Source: Pelagimonas sp050633425 | GTDB taxonomy: Bacteria > Pseudomonadota > Alphaproteobacteria > Rhodobacterales > Rhodobacteraceae | Length of the DNA stretch: 64,000 nt | Reading direction: 5' to 3' | Assembly (NCBI RefSeq): GCF_050633425.1 | Contig: NZ_JBOEGM010000023.1 | Span: 1-64,000 of the forward strand | Shown: positions 30,550-40,008 of the stretch, one piece after another | Position numbering within the stretch: the stretch's first letter is position 1 | How the letters are laid out: each line of letters opens with the position of its first letter | Program-made: the position numbers and the translations under genes | The notes under the pieces: model-generated | What the model was told of the DNA's origin: nothing | The model's input: the letters and a program-made list of their open reading frames with translations, nothing else | Databases searched by the model: none

Positions 30550-30945
30550 TTACCAGTTTCCAACTTCTTCGCAGATTGGACGGGCCAGTTTGCGGTAGTC
30601 GTTGATCGCACGGGTAAACTCAGAGGTTAGAGTGCGAATTTCATGTCGGTCTTCGATACCAGCGTAGAGTTCGAGATATTGTTCAACAGCACTATCCCAC
30701 TGAGGAAAGCGTGTTTCACAGGAACAATCATTACCCTCGACTACGCTCTGCAAAGCATTGGCTGCATACAGGCGTTGAATAAGTATTCCCCGGTGTGCTT
30801 CGCGGAACGGCATGTCTTCTACGATTTCTGGGCGATTTGGTCGGTTTGCACAAAAATCATAATCATTGGTGGAAACGGATTGCGCCGCCGCCCCATTGGC
30901 GACGGCGCTAACAAATGCAACGATGAAGATTGTTAGGTTTTTCAT
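30550..30945 (-). CDS. Exported small protein of the virB operon
   Basis: 131 residues with a signal peptide (MKNLTIFIVAFVSAVANGAAAQ) and four Cys (DFCANRP, CSCETRF, RPICEEV), so probably disulfide-stabilised. No family recognised. Its ATG overlaps the stop of the DUF4177-like gene, and it lies between virB11 and virB6, so a role in the secretion channel or in entry exclusion is plausible by position only. Confidence 0.65.
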   Translation of the reverse strand: MKNLTIFIVAFVSAVANGAAAQSVSTNDYDFCANRPNRPEIVEDMPFREAHRGILIQRLYAANALQSVVEGNDCSCETRFPQWDSAVEQYLELYAGIEDRHEIRTLTSEFTRAINDYRKLARPICEEVGNW

Positions 30946-31148
30946 GCGGCCTTCCCATCACTGTTATCTTCGGCGACTACTTCCCGCTTGAGGAACACGG
31001 TTACTACCGAACCGCCAATTTGGATGGGAACAACGCTGACCACTTCATAACCAGCCGCGCCCCATTCTTTCAAAGACGCCGCCATAGCGTTCATTTCTTT
31101 TTTCGTGCCTGTCCCGAAGGTCAAGATTTCATGTTCAAAATAGATCAT
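30942..31148 (-). CDS. DUF4177-like small protein
   Basis: 68 residues: YFEHEILTFG, a helix KEMNAMAASLKEWGAAGYEVVSVVP and VVTVFLKRE. The G-xxGYE(V/L)V-VVP and terminal FLKR pattern resembles DUF4177. Chained by 4-bp overlaps to virB11 and the exported protein. Function unknown. Confidence 0.6.
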   Translation of the reverse strand: MIYFEHEILTFGTGTKKEMNAMAASLKEWGAAGYEVVSVVPIQIGGSVVTVFLKREVVAEDNSDGKAA

Positions 31149-32134
31149 TTTCCGTCTCCTTCCTGATCCGTTTCGCCCGGCAGATAGAATTGCGTGATAC
31201 CCCGATCACCCTCATGGCGACCGGCTTGAATAATAACATCTATCGAGCTTTCGATGTATCTTATCATATCTTGGTAAGTCATTGGCACATCTGTTTTAAG
31301 TGCCGCGATAGCAAGGCGTTGAACCGCCAATTGGGGCGTTTCCGCGTGAAGCGTTGTCATCGAGCCACCATGACCCGTGTTGATCGCTTCAAGGAAGGTC
31401 AAAGCCTCTTTCCCACGCACTTCGCCAAGAATGATGCGGTCTGGTCGCATTCGAAGGGTGGAGGTCAGCAGAACGTCAGCCATTTGAACCGGCACGTCTC
31501 TGTTCGAGATAAGCGTGACCGTGTTCGGCTGCGTTGGGACCAGTTCAGCTGCTTCTTCAATCGTGATCAGCCGTTCGGCCTCGTCGATGTAATTGATGAT
31601 CTTACGGCAGGCGACGGTCTTACCAGTGGATGTGCCACCCGAAACGATGACGTTGAGGCGCTTATCGACACAAAACTTAACCGCGGCGTCAATGTCGCCC
31701 GACTCCACGACCTTCCGCAGCTCACGATTCCGCTCTTTCCGATTATTTTCCAGACTGATTTCCTCGCCAAAGAGGAATTTCAACTGAATATCATCGAGAG
31801 ACATGGTTGAGAAGAACCGCAACGCGATGGAGTATCCGCCGCGCACAACTGGATCTTGGATCACCTGCGCCCGGACAGCCCTTCCGTGGTAATCGACGCT
31901 GCAAGAGACAATCGGCTTGTCTCGACTGATTTTAGTTTCAGCCGCCGCCGCAATCTGAGTTGCTAAGTCGCCGATCTGGCGCGTGTCCCAGACGGTATCA
32001 AGGCGGTTCATAAAGTGATCGCCTTGAAACTCGCCCCAGATCGAACCATCGGGGTTGATGCAAATTTCGATTGCATCGCCCCTTTTGGCTTCTGGGAGCT
32101 TGTCCAGAGTGACTTGGAAGTAGTTACCTGCCAC
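31145..32134 (-). CDS. virB11: VirB11 secretion ATPase
   Basis: 329 residues, GTG start at 32134 immediately after the virB10 stop. The N-terminal domain is followed by Walker A SGGTSTGKT near 165, an Asp box TIEEAAEL near 190, Walker B RPDRIILGEVRGKEAL and the His box TGHGGSMTTLHA. It forms the hexameric ATPase at the channel base, switching between pilus assembly and DNA transfer in known systems. Confidence 0.93.
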   Translation of the reverse strand: MAGNYFQVTLDKLPEAKRGDAIEICINPDGSIWGEFQGDHFMNRLDTVWDTRQIGDLATQIAAAAETKISRDKPIVSCSVDYHGRAVRAQVIQDPVVRGGYSIALRFFSTMSLDDIQLKFLFGEEISLENNRKERNRELRKVVESGDIDAAVKFCVDKRLNVIVSGGTSTGKTVACRKIINYIDEAERLITIEEAAELVPTQPNTVTLISNRDVPVQMADVLLTSTLRMRPDRIILGEVRGKEALTFLEAINTGHGGSMTTLHAETPQLAVQRLAIAALKTDVPMTYQDMIRYIESSIDVIIQAGRHEGDRGITQFYLPGETDQEGDGK

Positions 32135-33505
32135 CTAGAAAATCTCTACGTCGCGGTCGACCATGACCGTAATGCGAGAGCCTTGATCTACATAGATCAC
32201 AGGGCCAATTGCCAGATAGTCGCTGAGGACGGAGTCTGTGCTATCCGCCAGATCGTCGCCAACGTCTTCCAAGACCTCTGCGGACGTTTCACTTTCTACC
32301 TGTGCTGCGGCTGCCCCAGGAAGTGCCGTGATCAATGAAATCAATGCAGCGGAACCAAACCGTTCATCGAAGCGCGTATCAACAACGCCTGTTACACCGG
32401 AGCGGCCAAGTTCATCGCCACCAAAGGAGCTAATGACAACGGTTTGATTATTGGGAAGTATGATCCGGTCCCATGCGACAGTCACCCGTTGCTGCGCAAT
32501 TTCCACACCGGATTGATAACGACCGATGAGCCGTGAGCCGCGCGGGATCAATATGCGTGAGCCATCAAAAGAATGGACGTCCTCAGAGATAATTGCGCGA
32601 ATGGGGCCGGGGAGGGTGCTATCCAGCGCCGTTTCTGTAACGGCTTGGATCATCGTGCCTTGGACGACTGTGTTTGCCGGGTTCGCGATCACTTCGGCCT
32701 GCGTTACCTGTGTTGGCAACGCACCATTGGCGACAAAATCTTGAACAGCGCCCAAAGTGCGACCGCTCAATTCACCTTCATCAGCGCCAGCGCCACCACC
32801 GAACGCGATGGTGGGCGAGAGGATGCGTGCCTCTTGAAAGGCGAGTTCCGCCGCACGGCGTTGTTCCAATTCCGCTAGTCGGCGGGCTTCTTCTTCGCGG
32901 GCGAGACGTTGCCTTTCCGCTTCAAGCAATTCGTCTTGCGTTGGTCCGGCCGGAGCTGGGGCTGGCGTTTGAAGTTGTGCCAATTCGAGGTCCATCCGCA
33001 ACCGTTCAAGATCGCGGTCGCGGGCTTCCAACTCGTCTTGGAATTGCTGTTGCGCATCCTCAGAGGCCGATTGCAACGCTGCGATTTGTTCGGTCAAGGC
33101 GTTAATCGCGTCCGCTGCGGCAGTGTCTTCTTCTACAACGGGTTCAGGAGCGTTTTGCAATTCTTCAATTTGAGCTTGCAGTGCCGCCAATTGAGCCAAT
33201 AGTTCTGCGTTCGGTTCCGCTGGCGCTTCCACAATTTGAACCTCGGGTTCAGGAGCAGCAGGGGGAACGAATGGTGCAATCTCGCCAAAGCCGTCGCCCT
33301 GGGCCTGAAATTCCTCGGGCTGTGCAACAGGCATCGGATCTTCTGTCTCAGGTTGCAACGCCAAGAACGCAACACCGCCGAGCGCCCCGATACCGGCTAT
33401 CCCCGCAAGGGCAACCAGTGTTGACGGTCTTTTCTTACCACTACCACCACCGCCTGCGTTTTCCAGTGCAGCAAGCCTTGCTTTGAGGTCTTCTGCTTCA
33501 CTCAT
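32135..33505 (-). CDS. virB10: VirB10 (TonB-like scaffold)
   Basis: 456 residues. A single TM near 30-50 (LVALAGIAGIGALGGVAFLAL), a long Glu/Gln/Ala-rich coiled-coil and Pro-rich region (60-210), and a C-terminal beta-barrel domain with LIPRGSRLIGRYQS, VTVAWDRIILPN and GVTGVVDTRFDERFGSAALISL. Spans inner and outer membranes. The ATG overlaps the virB9 stop (ATGA). Confidence 0.93.
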   Translation of the reverse strand: MSEAEDLKARLAALENAGGGGSGKKRPSTLVALAGIAGIGALGGVAFLALQPETEDPMPVAQPEEFQAQGDGFGEIAPFVPPAAPEPEVQIVEAPAEPNAELLAQLAALQAQIEELQNAPEPVVEEDTAAADAINALTEQIAALQSASEDAQQQFQDELEARDRDLERLRMDLELAQLQTPAPAPAGPTQDELLEAERQRLAREEEARRLAELEQRRAAELAFQEARILSPTIAFGGGAGADEGELSGRTLGAVQDFVANGALPTQVTQAEVIANPANTVVQGTMIQAVTETALDSTLPGPIRAIISEDVHSFDGSRILIPRGSRLIGRYQSGVEIAQQRVTVAWDRIILPNNQTVVISSFGGDELGRSGVTGVVDTRFDERFGSAALISLITALPGAAAAQVESETSAEVLEDVGDDLADSTDSVLSDYLAIGPVIYVDQGSRITVMVDRDVEIF

Positions 33506-34200
33506 GATCCTGTCCCTCCATTAGTGACTTGAATGCAGACAACTTCATCGCCTAAGCGAAGCACCCATTGCCCGCTGACACCTGACACGCGCAGTACGCC
33601 GTTTTCGATTTGTTGCGAATTGACTGTGCGTTCCCGGCCATTGGTAGAACGGAAAATTGCAGGGATCGGAGCGTTTCGCGCGAACCGGAAGTAGGTGAAT
33701 GTTCCATCATCCCAAACGGACGTGGGAGTGAAGGCGGTCTGGCTGCTGGCCGCATAATTGTAATTTGGCGCTTGTTGGGCGACCGCGTTGACTGGCCTCA
33801 CATTGTCTTCGGGATACCGAAATTGGACCACGTAGAACGTGGGTGAGTTTACCTCACGCACATTGAAGTAATAGCTCCGACGATTTGTGTAGACCGTAAT
33901 GTTCGTATGAACACCTCGCGCGTTGGGCTTTACCGCGAATGCGCGACCACCGGGAACACCGTCGAGTTGAAAGCCTTCCGTGTCGCCAGCAATGATCGAG
34001 CGGATCGTTTCACCTTGACCAAACTCAATCGTGGTTACATGCGTCAGGCTTACGTTGAGACGATACACCTGCCCGTCTTGATATTGAGCAACACGCACCC
34101 GACTGTCGTTTGCACCGGCGCGTGGTGTGTATTCCGCCAGTGCTGGGCCAGCCGCAAGAGCCAGAGCCAATGACAGAATGGTTGGTTTCAATACGTTCAT
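33502..34200 (-). CDS. virB9: VirB9 outer-membrane complex protein
   Basis: 232 residues with a signal peptide (MNVLKPTILSLALALAAGPALA), then TPRAGANDSRVRVAQY, TTIEFGQGETI, FAVKPNARGVHTNITVYTNRRSYYFNV and, in the C-terminal domain, PTSVWDDGTFTYFRF and GVLRVSGVSGQWVLRLGDEVVCI. All are standard VirB9 landmarks. It works with VirB7 and VirB10 in the core complex. Confidence 0.92.
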   Translation of the reverse strand: MNVLKPTILSLALALAAGPALAEYTPRAGANDSRVRVAQYQDGQVYRLNVSLTHVTTIEFGQGETIRSIIAGDTEGFQLDGVPGGRAFAVKPNARGVHTNITVYTNRRSYYFNVREVNSPTFYVVQFRYPEDNVRPVNAVAQQAPNYNYAASSQTAFTPTSVWDDGTFTYFRFARNAPIPAIFRSTNGRERTVNSQQIENGVLRVSGVSGQWVLRLGDEVVCIQVTNGGTGS

Positions 34201-34201
34201 C

Positions 34202-34855
34202 CTAGTTCTCCAATCTGTCTGAGCGGATAGAGTATTCTATGACCGTGAACCCGAAGGGGTTGCTCCAAACGTCATCAATGGATCGACGTTCTTCCGGTCT
34301 AAATTCAAAGAGCATCGTCGCGGTAAAAAGACCTGCTTGGACGCCTTGATTTGAAGTCAATCGCTTGCGAAGCCGGACTTGTGCGCGGTTCACCCCAATC
34401 CGCGTGATGCTTAAGACTTCAACATCGAGGCGGGCATTGTCGCCGTAGACTTCGGGGGGATAATTCGGGTTTGCGCTGTCCCAAAGCGCGCGCATTGATG
34501 CGAGGGCGGCACCGTCTGATCTTTCCAAAATGCTTCGAACCCGCACGTCATTGTCGAGTTGGTTATAGGTTTCACGGTCTGTCACGTAACGGAAAGCGAC
34601 ACTTTCAATAATCGCCTGATTTTCCGTTACGCGCTGTGTTTCAACCTGCGCATTAGGCAAAGCCATGCCGGTTTCTGGGTTGAAAGGAATGACAACTGGC
34701 TCAGGGTCTACATCGAGAACAGCAACCGCCGCCGCCGACAAGCACCCAATTAACCCAAATGCCATGCCACCCAGACCGAGCTTTCGCCATAACTGTTCAC
34801 GACGCCGTGCGCCGTAGATCAGTTCTTCTTCGATGTATTCCTGTTCAGTAGCCAA
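34202..34855 (-). CDS. virB8: VirB8 assembly factor
   Basis: 217 residues. The start is TTG at 34855, with AAGGGA upstream; no ATG fits. One TM (LGLGGMAFGLIGCLSAAAVAVL), then a periplasmic NTF2-like domain with VAFRYVTDRETYNQ, YPPEVYGDNARLDVEVLSITRIG, AQVRLRKRL and NPFGFTVIEYSI. VirB8 nucleates channel assembly at the inner membrane. Confidence 0.9.
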   Translation of the reverse strand: MATEQEYIEEELIYGARRREQLWRKLGLGGMAFGLIGCLSAAAVAVLDVDPEPVVIPFNPETGMALPNAQVETQRVTENQAIIESVAFRYVTDRETYNQLDNDVRVRSILERSDGAALASMRALWDSANPNYPPEVYGDNARLDVEVLSITRIGVNRAQVRLRKRLTSNQGVQAGLFTATMLFEFRPEERRSIDDVWSNPFGFTVIEYSIRSDRLEN

Positions 34856-34868
34856 TGTATTGTTTCCC

Positions 34869-35711
34869 TTAATCTGCGCTCAATGTCGGCAGGGTGAAGT
34901 CCATGAATTGCCGTTCTTCGGCGAGCGTCGCGGCATCCAGAACGCCAGTCGTGCCTGTGCCAACCGTTTGCACGGCTTCCAATTGCCATTGGGCCACCAA
35001 CGCGATTGCTAGTTCAGCGGTGACACGCGTATTGAGGTCTACGCTGTCCTTGAGTTCTTCCATGTCACCGATCATGCCAACGAGGCGGTCAACCCGCTCA
35101 AGCGAATGTCCGGCATCCTCATAGCTATTCTGTGCCGCCGCAGACATGACCGCGCCGGTGGTGGCCTGTTGTGCCGCACGCTCTGCGCCACCGACACCGC
35201 TGTTTGCCATTTCTGACAGTGTATCTTCATCAAAACCCGCGTCGGCCAGTACGCGCGTCATCTGGGTTTGGATTTGGCCTGACCCACTGCCTGCCAACTG
35301 AGACCAATCGCCGTTTTGGATCGCGTCAATGGTCCCCATAATGTCGCCAAATTCTTGATCCAGCAGGCCGTTTAGCTCCGCCTCAAACTGCGTCGTGATG
35401 ATTTCTGGTAGCTCCATCAAGCCAGTTAAAGCGGCATACGTTTCTTGAAGTTGCGCGTATTGCTCTCGCAACGTCTCCAACTGTGCCAAGGCTTGTTGAA
35501 GTTGTTCGTTCTGCAAGACTTCATCTTCAATCATCTGACGAAGTTGTTGGATTTCTTGCGCAATGTTCTGTGTATCAACCGTTGGGACACCCTGCGCGTA
35601 GGCTGCGCCGCCCCCCATAAGGCTGGGCGCGGCCACGAAAGCGGCTGCACCGATCATGCTTGCCGTGATTGTTTGACGCAGAATTGCGCGGGGTTTGGTG
35701 AAATTTTCCAT
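34869..35711 (-). CDS. virB5: VirB5-like minor pilin
   Basis: 280 residues: signal peptide ending AYAQ, then GVPTVDTQNIAQEIQQLRQM, a long Gln/Glu coiled-coil (60-110) and helices to the end ERQFMDFTLPTL. Fits VirB5/TraC-type minor pilus subunits. Its N- and C-terminal signatures are shared with the protein of the preceding gene. The start codon overlaps the upstream stop (TAATG). Confidence 0.8.
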   Translation of the reverse strand: MENFTKPRAILRQTITASMIGAAAFVAAPSLMGGGAAYAQGVPTVDTQNIAQEIQQLRQMIEDEVLQNEQLQQALAQLETLREQYAQLQETYAALTGLMELPEIITTQFEAELNGLLDQEFGDIMGTIDAIQNGDWSQLAGSGSGQIQTQMTRVLADAGFDEDTLSEMANSGVGGAERAAQQATTGAVMSAAAQNSYEDAGHSLERVDRLVGMIGDMEELKDSVDLNTRVTAELAIALVAQWQLEAVQTVGTGTTGVLDAATLAEERQFMDFTLPTLSAD

Positions 35712-36856
35712 TAGTCGAGTTCCTCCAATGTGAAGTCCATGAATTGTTGTTCTCTGAGTTGAGCCGCAGCCATTGCCAGTTCGGCATCGCTCAGAGGACG
35801 GGTGCGGGCGGCTTTCAGTCGAGTAAGGACCGATACCAGCCTGACCAGTTCGGCCCGTGCGTAGGTGTTGAGTGCCATCGACTCTTGAATATCGGTGGTT
35901 TGTCCGATCCGCTCTACGATGTTGCGAACACGAAGGGCGGCAGCTTCTACATTCTGCATAGAGCTGTTGGCATAGAAACTTGCGCCACTGCCTGAAATCG
36001 AAAGGTTCGAGTTCGCCAGCAACGCGGGGTCGATAGTTCCCAAGGCGTCAATCCCACCAACGCGGGTGAGATATTCGTTATATTTCTGGGGGATCACCTG
36101 CACGTAATGCTGGGTTTCCTTGAAAGGCGGAACGCCACCGTAGTTTTGAACGTTGCCGGGTCCAGCGTTATAGGCAGCAAGCGCGTGGATGATGTTGCCA
36201 TCAAACATGCGAAGCATCTGCGCGAGATACCGTGCGCCACCTTCAACCTGCAAATAAGGGCTGTCATAGTAGGCGGGGTAAATACCCAGATCACCCGCCG
36301 TAGGTGGCATGATTTGGGTCAGACCGAACGCACCTACTGGCGACCGTGCGCCAATCGTAAAGCGACTTTCCTGCCAGATAAGAGCTTGCAACAGACAACG
36401 CCACTGTACGACCGAAAGACCTGCCTGACTGACGCCGTTCAATCCGTGCGTTTCTTGGGCCACACGGATAATAAGCTGTTCGATGTTCAGGTTTGCGTCC
36501 CCAAACATTTGATCACCAGCAGGGTTGGTGTCGGTCGGTGAGTAAAGGGCGTCAGCAGATTGTTCCGGTAATGCGCCGTCTTCGAGACCTTGAACCATTG
36601 CAGGAATATTCTGACCACCAAAACTGGTTTGTGCGTCGAGGATGTTTTGCAGCACTTCAAGCTGTTCGGCTTCAATTTCCGCAATAGCCTCGGCGGTCGA
36701 AAGACGTTCGGCCTGTGTCGCAAGATCAGCCTCGCGCCGCAGGTTGGCGGCTTCGTTGCGAATGATCAGGCCCCCATCGACCGTTGGCACACCTTGAGCG
36801 AACGATGATGTTGCCCAGATCAGGCAAAGAGCCGTTGTTGATAGGGTAGGGCGCAT
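35711..36856 (-). CDS. VirB5-like protein with internal lytic transglycosylase (SLT) domain
   Basis: Start at 36856, where ATG overlaps the virB7-like stop (TGATG). 381 residues: signal peptide ending FAQ; a VirB5-like segment GVPTVDGGLIIRNEAANLRRE (residues 22-90); an SLT domain near 160-275 with LIWQESRF (catalytic Glu), GARSPVGAFGLTQIMP, YLAQMLRMFDGN and ALAAYNAGPGNV; and a C-terminal helical part ending REQQFMDFTLEELD. The ends match the VirB5-like protein downstream, so a peptidoglycan hydrolase appears built into a VirB5-type frame. A separate VirB1-type enzyme also exists at 40005. Confidence 0.82.
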   Translation of the reverse strand: MRPTLSTTALCLIWATSSFAQGVPTVDGGLIIRNEAANLRREADLATQAERLSTAEAIAEIEAEQLEVLQNILDAQTSFGGQNIPAMVQGLEDGALPEQSADALYSPTDTNPAGDQMFGDANLNIEQLIIRVAQETHGLNGVSQAGLSVVQWRCLLQALIWQESRFTIGARSPVGAFGLTQIMPPTAGDLGIYPAYYDSPYLQVEGGARYLAQMLRMFDGNIIHALAAYNAGPGNVQNYGGVPPFKETQHYVQVIPQKYNEYLTRVGGIDALGTIDPALLANSNLSISGSGASFYANSSMQNVEAAALRVRNIVERIGQTTDIQESMALNTYARAELVRLVSVLTRLKAARTRPLSDAELAMAAAQLREQQFMDFTLEELD

Positions 36857-37077
36857 CACTGACCCCCCGGTCCACCAAGCGGCGTAAAGCTGCAATCATC
36901 AACCGGCGCTGTTGCCGTAGACAAGCGGCCACTGGATTGCGGTAGAAAGCTGAGCGAGTTCGCCGAGCGGGTGACGGTCGCGCCGCTGTCAGTGTTGAAG
37001 CAATTAGCTGTCAGCCCTTGATATTCACCACAGGCAGTCAGAGTGAGGCCCAGAAGCAATAATACAGTTCTTGTCAT
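36856..37077 (-). CDS. virB7: VirB7-like lipoprotein
   Basis: 73 residues from the ATG at 37077 (overlapping the virB4 stop). The signal sequence MTRTVLLLLGLTLTAC carries a lipobox LTAC; the mature chain has two further Cys. Short lipoproteins in this position serve as VirB7, which anchors VirB9 in the outer membrane. Sequence conservation is too low for more than a positional call. Confidence 0.65.
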   Translation of the reverse strand: MTRTVLLLLGLTLTACGEYQGLTANCFNTDSGATVTRSANSLSFLPQSSGRLSTATAPVDDCSFTPLGGPGGQ

Positions 37078-39437
37078 TTGACTCTCCAAAAGTCTGGACG
37101 CTGGCGGTAATCGGCACCCACCAACTGTTCTCCTTTTTTCATCCCGCCGAGGATGGTTAGCAGCGACCCGAGGGCGCTCAGATCAGCGTTCACAACAACT
37201 GATCCTTGGTCGTCTCTCACAAGCCCCAGGCGCGATGCGCTTGGGGTTGTCAGCATCACATCAAGTTCCTTGTCTTCGAGGCTTAGAAGGTCATAGTCAG
37301 CCGCCTTCGCCTTCGAGTTGGGGAGTAGGATTTGCGTAGGCACCGCCTGCAAAATTGTCTCTGCAACGCCGGTCTTTTTGAGCTGGCTTGGGAATTGGGT
37401 CATCATCACAACGACCGCATTCTGTTTCCGCACGGAAAAGAGCCAGCTTTCCAGTTTTTCGCGGAAGTAATGGTTGTCGAGCGACTTCCATGTTTCGTCC
37501 ACGATGATCAAGGTTGGCTTGAGGTCTTTCATGGTCCGTTCGACACGGCGGAACAGATACGAAAGCACAGCCATGCGTTCCCGTTCACTGGAATCGTCCA
37601 GAATGCCGGTCAGATCGAAACCCACAAAATCGCCATCAAGTGAAAAGCTGTCCTCTAGGTTCTGACCAAAAATCCAGCCGTAGCGCCCGTCAGCAGCCCA
37701 TTCACGCGCACGTTGTTGCAAGTCACCGTCATCATCGGTTGCAGCAAACAACGAAGCTAGATCATCCCAATTCCGCAATGAGGGGTCAGCCGCCTCGGCG
37801 TTCTGGCGGATCACCTCTTGAATTTTCGTTCGCTGCAATGGCGTGTAGGACCGATCATCGCGGCTAAAGAGGGACATGAGCCATTCGTTCATCCACGCTT
37901 GACCTTCAATGTCGGTCTCGGTCCACAGCGGGTTCAAACCTGTTGGTTCGCCTGCCTTGATCGAAGAATACGTGCCGCCGTTTGCGCGAACCGCCATCTC
38001 CATTCCGAGGCGATAATCAAAGACGAACACCCGCGCACCGGCCCGCCGCGCAAGCGTGGCAAGGAAAGCCGACAGGACCGACTTACCGGCACCCTGCCGA
38101 CCAAAGATCAGCGTGTGACCGCCTGTAGGTTCCGCATCGGGGGAGCCCTTTTCATGGTAGTTGAACCAGAATCCAGAGCGTTCGGGCGTTGGGAGCATCG
38201 TGATTGGGACGCCCCAAGGCACGTTATCGCCAGTCTTCCCCAAAGGCGTGCGGTGAAATGCGGCAAACGACGCGAAATTCTTGCTGGTCACGATTGCCTT
38301 GCGGCTGCGCTTAACCGAGTTGCCGGGGTGTTGCGCAAAGAAGTGGGTCCGCAGAGCGAAACCTTCTTTGATGATTTTCACGCCCTGCGTAAGTGCGCTA
38401 CTGCGTATCTCTGCCGTGTAATCATCTAGTTCAGGAACAGAGTCAGCAAAGAGCGTCACCGACATATGGTGATCCCCAAAGCTAAGACGGCCACTTAGCA
38501 ATTCATCACGCGCAGCCGCGAGTTGTTCATACTGCGTTACTGCGCCATCTTCGGTCGTCTGCATCAAGCGCATCTGGCGCTTAATCCGATCATCCATAGT
38601 GTTGCTGTTCACCGGCGTGAAGGAATGCGTGATCACCATGTCGATAGGCAGGTTGAGTTCATCGAACATCGTGCAGGGCGTTCTTTCGGAGTAATCCTTG
38701 ATCGCCAAGGTCGTGCCGATTTTCTTACCGACCGAGCCACCAGTCAGTTCAAAGCTATCGCCCTTGAATGTGACCCGCGTATTGGCAACAGCATCAGCGA
38801 CAACGCCATACTTCGTGCCGGAATAGAGGGGGGTTTCTTCGCCAGTGTTGAGACTGCCAAGGAAGCCCAATAGCTCACCACTCTCTGCGTTCAGAAGGCG
38901 TGGTTGCATATCGGCGAATGTGGTGCTGATGAAGCCAACCGCCTCGCGCAGCGCCCGCATACGTTTGGCCGTTTCTTCACGCAAAGCCTCGATAGATTTT
39001 TTTGGTGAGAACGGAACTTTCTTTGATGTTGCGGGACGGTGCATGATTGTCAGCGTGAGCGTCTTATCCCGCATACCAGCGTTCGCAAGAAAGGCCCGCC
39101 ATTGTTCATCGACCGCAGCTGCAAAGCTATCGCCCTCGATAGGTTTCATTGCCGGATCAATGGGCTTAGAGACCTTATGCACGTAGTAGGCAAACTGGTG
39201 GCCGCTGTCCGATACGATTTGTGCGAACAGGTCACGTATTTTGTCCAGCTCGTCGTCGTCTTTCGTATAGCTGTTAATGCCATCAAGACGGATGCACTGG
39301 AACAGTTCATTCCCGCGCGTCCGCACGGTCTGATCATCTACCAGACTGACATAAGGAAGCATCTGTGCGAGGTGTTTTTCCTTCGCAACCCAATGGGGCA
39401 ACAGCGATGCAGCGTCAAAGCCATCTTCAAGGCGCAT
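37074..39437 (-). CDS. virB4: VirB4 ATPase
   Basis: 787 residues from the ATG at 39437, which has GGAG six bases upstream; an upstream ATG at 39449 is an alternative. CagE/TrbE/VirB4 N-terminal region (LLPHWVAKEKHLAQMLPYVSLVDDQTV), Walker A GRQGAGKSVLSAF near 450, Walker B PTLIIVDETWKSL near 642 and a MMTQFPSQLKKTG motif. It energises assembly and substrate transfer. Confidence 0.94.
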   Translation of the reverse strand: MRLEDGFDAASLLPHWVAKEKHLAQMLPYVSLVDDQTVRTRGNELFQCIRLDGINSYTKDDDELDKIRDLFAQIVSDSGHQFAYYVHKVSKPIDPAMKPIEGDSFAAAVDEQWRAFLANAGMRDKTLTLTIMHRPATSKKVPFSPKKSIEALREETAKRMRALREAVGFISTTFADMQPRLLNAESGELLGFLGSLNTGEETPLYSGTKYGVVADAVANTRVTFKGDSFELTGGSVGKKIGTTLAIKDYSERTPCTMFDELNLPIDMVITHSFTPVNSNTMDDRIKRQMRLMQTTEDGAVTQYEQLAAARDELLSGRLSFGDHHMSVTLFADSVPELDDYTAEIRSSALTQGVKIIKEGFALRTHFFAQHPGNSVKRSRKAIVTSKNFASFAAFHRTPLGKTGDNVPWGVPITMLPTPERSGFWFNYHEKGSPDAEPTGGHTLIFGRQGAGKSVLSAFLATLARRAGARVFVFDYRLGMEMAVRANGGTYSSIKAGEPTGLNPLWTETDIEGQAWMNEWLMSLFSRDDRSYTPLQRTKIQEVIRQNAEAADPSLRNWDDLASLFAATDDDGDLQQRAREWAADGRYGWIFGQNLEDSFSLDGDFVGFDLTGILDDSSERERMAVLSYLFRRVERTMKDLKPTLIIVDETWKSLDNHYFREKLESWLFSVRKQNAVVVMMTQFPSQLKKTGVAETILQAVPTQILLPNSKAKAADYDLLSLEDKELDVMLTTPSASRLGLVRDDQGSVVVNADLSALGSLLTILGGMKKGEQLVGADYRQRPDFWRVK

Positions 39438-39705
39438 AGCTATCTCCATCGTGAATTTTACGGTTTGTCGTGGGAGGCGTCTCTTGCAGAGTCGTCACAA
39501 CCACGTCCAAGAAATTTGGGTCCCAATCCGCAGCTTTACGCAGAGCGGGGTAGGCGGCCACGGCAAGAACCGCGACCACCCAATGTTGTGTCCACAGAAA
39601 CACCAGAACGCCGCCGAACAACCACACCATCGCGTACATGACGGGCAAGCCGAGTAGCTTCGGCTGTCTGAGCAGTCCTTTGAAAAGTGGGGTTTGTTCG
39701 GCCAT
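39427..39705 (-). CDS. virB3: VirB3
   Basis: 92 residues: PLFKGLLRQPKLLGLPVMYAMVW, a membrane segment GGVLVFLWTQHWVVAVLAVAAYPAL and FLDVVVTTLQ. The short N-terminal hydrophilic part and the paired membrane helix are typical of VirB3. Overlaps the virB4 start. Confidence 0.88.
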   Translation of the reverse strand: MAEQTPLFKGLLRQPKLLGLPVMYAMVWLFGGVLVFLWTQHWVVAVLAVAAYPALRKAADWDPNFLDVVVTTLQETPPTTNRKIHDGDSYAP

Positions 39706-39717
39706 TCGTAGTGTTCC

Positions 39718-40008
39718 TTATGTGGTCCAGATTGCAGCGACGATTGTTGGTGCGGCTGCGATCCCCGCGATCCCGATGATCACCCAGAGGGCTTGACGGA
39801 AATCGAGGATGCCAAAGAGCCACGAAAGGAACACACCGATCAGAGCCAGTGTGCCGATCACGATACCGAGCGGGCCGGTAATCGCATCGACGATGCCTTG
39901 CAGAACACTTTGGACAGGTGAGAGGTCGATGGATTGCGCTAATGCCGGTTGTGCCAGCATCAGGAATACACCGATCAGTGTCACCACGTTGGTCGTATTT
40001 GGCTTCAT
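39718..40008 (-). CDS. virB2: VirB2 major pilin
   Basis: 96 residues: signal peptide ending ALAQ, then two hydrophobic helices (LGIVIGTLALIGVFLSWLFGI and ALWVIIGIAGIAAAPTIVAAIW) separated by a short polar loop DFRQ. This is the canonical VirB2 layout. Overlaps the virB1 stop (ATGA). Confidence 0.9.
   Translation of the reverse strand: MKPNTTNVVTLIGVFLMLAQPALAQSIDLSPVQSVLQGIVDAITGPLGIVIGTLALIGVFLSWLFGILDFRQALWVIIGIAGIAAAPTIVAAIWTT

Noticed and set aside
39039..39641. Plus-strand ORF over virB3/virB4 start
   Set aside because: Antisense to two well recognised T4SS genes.
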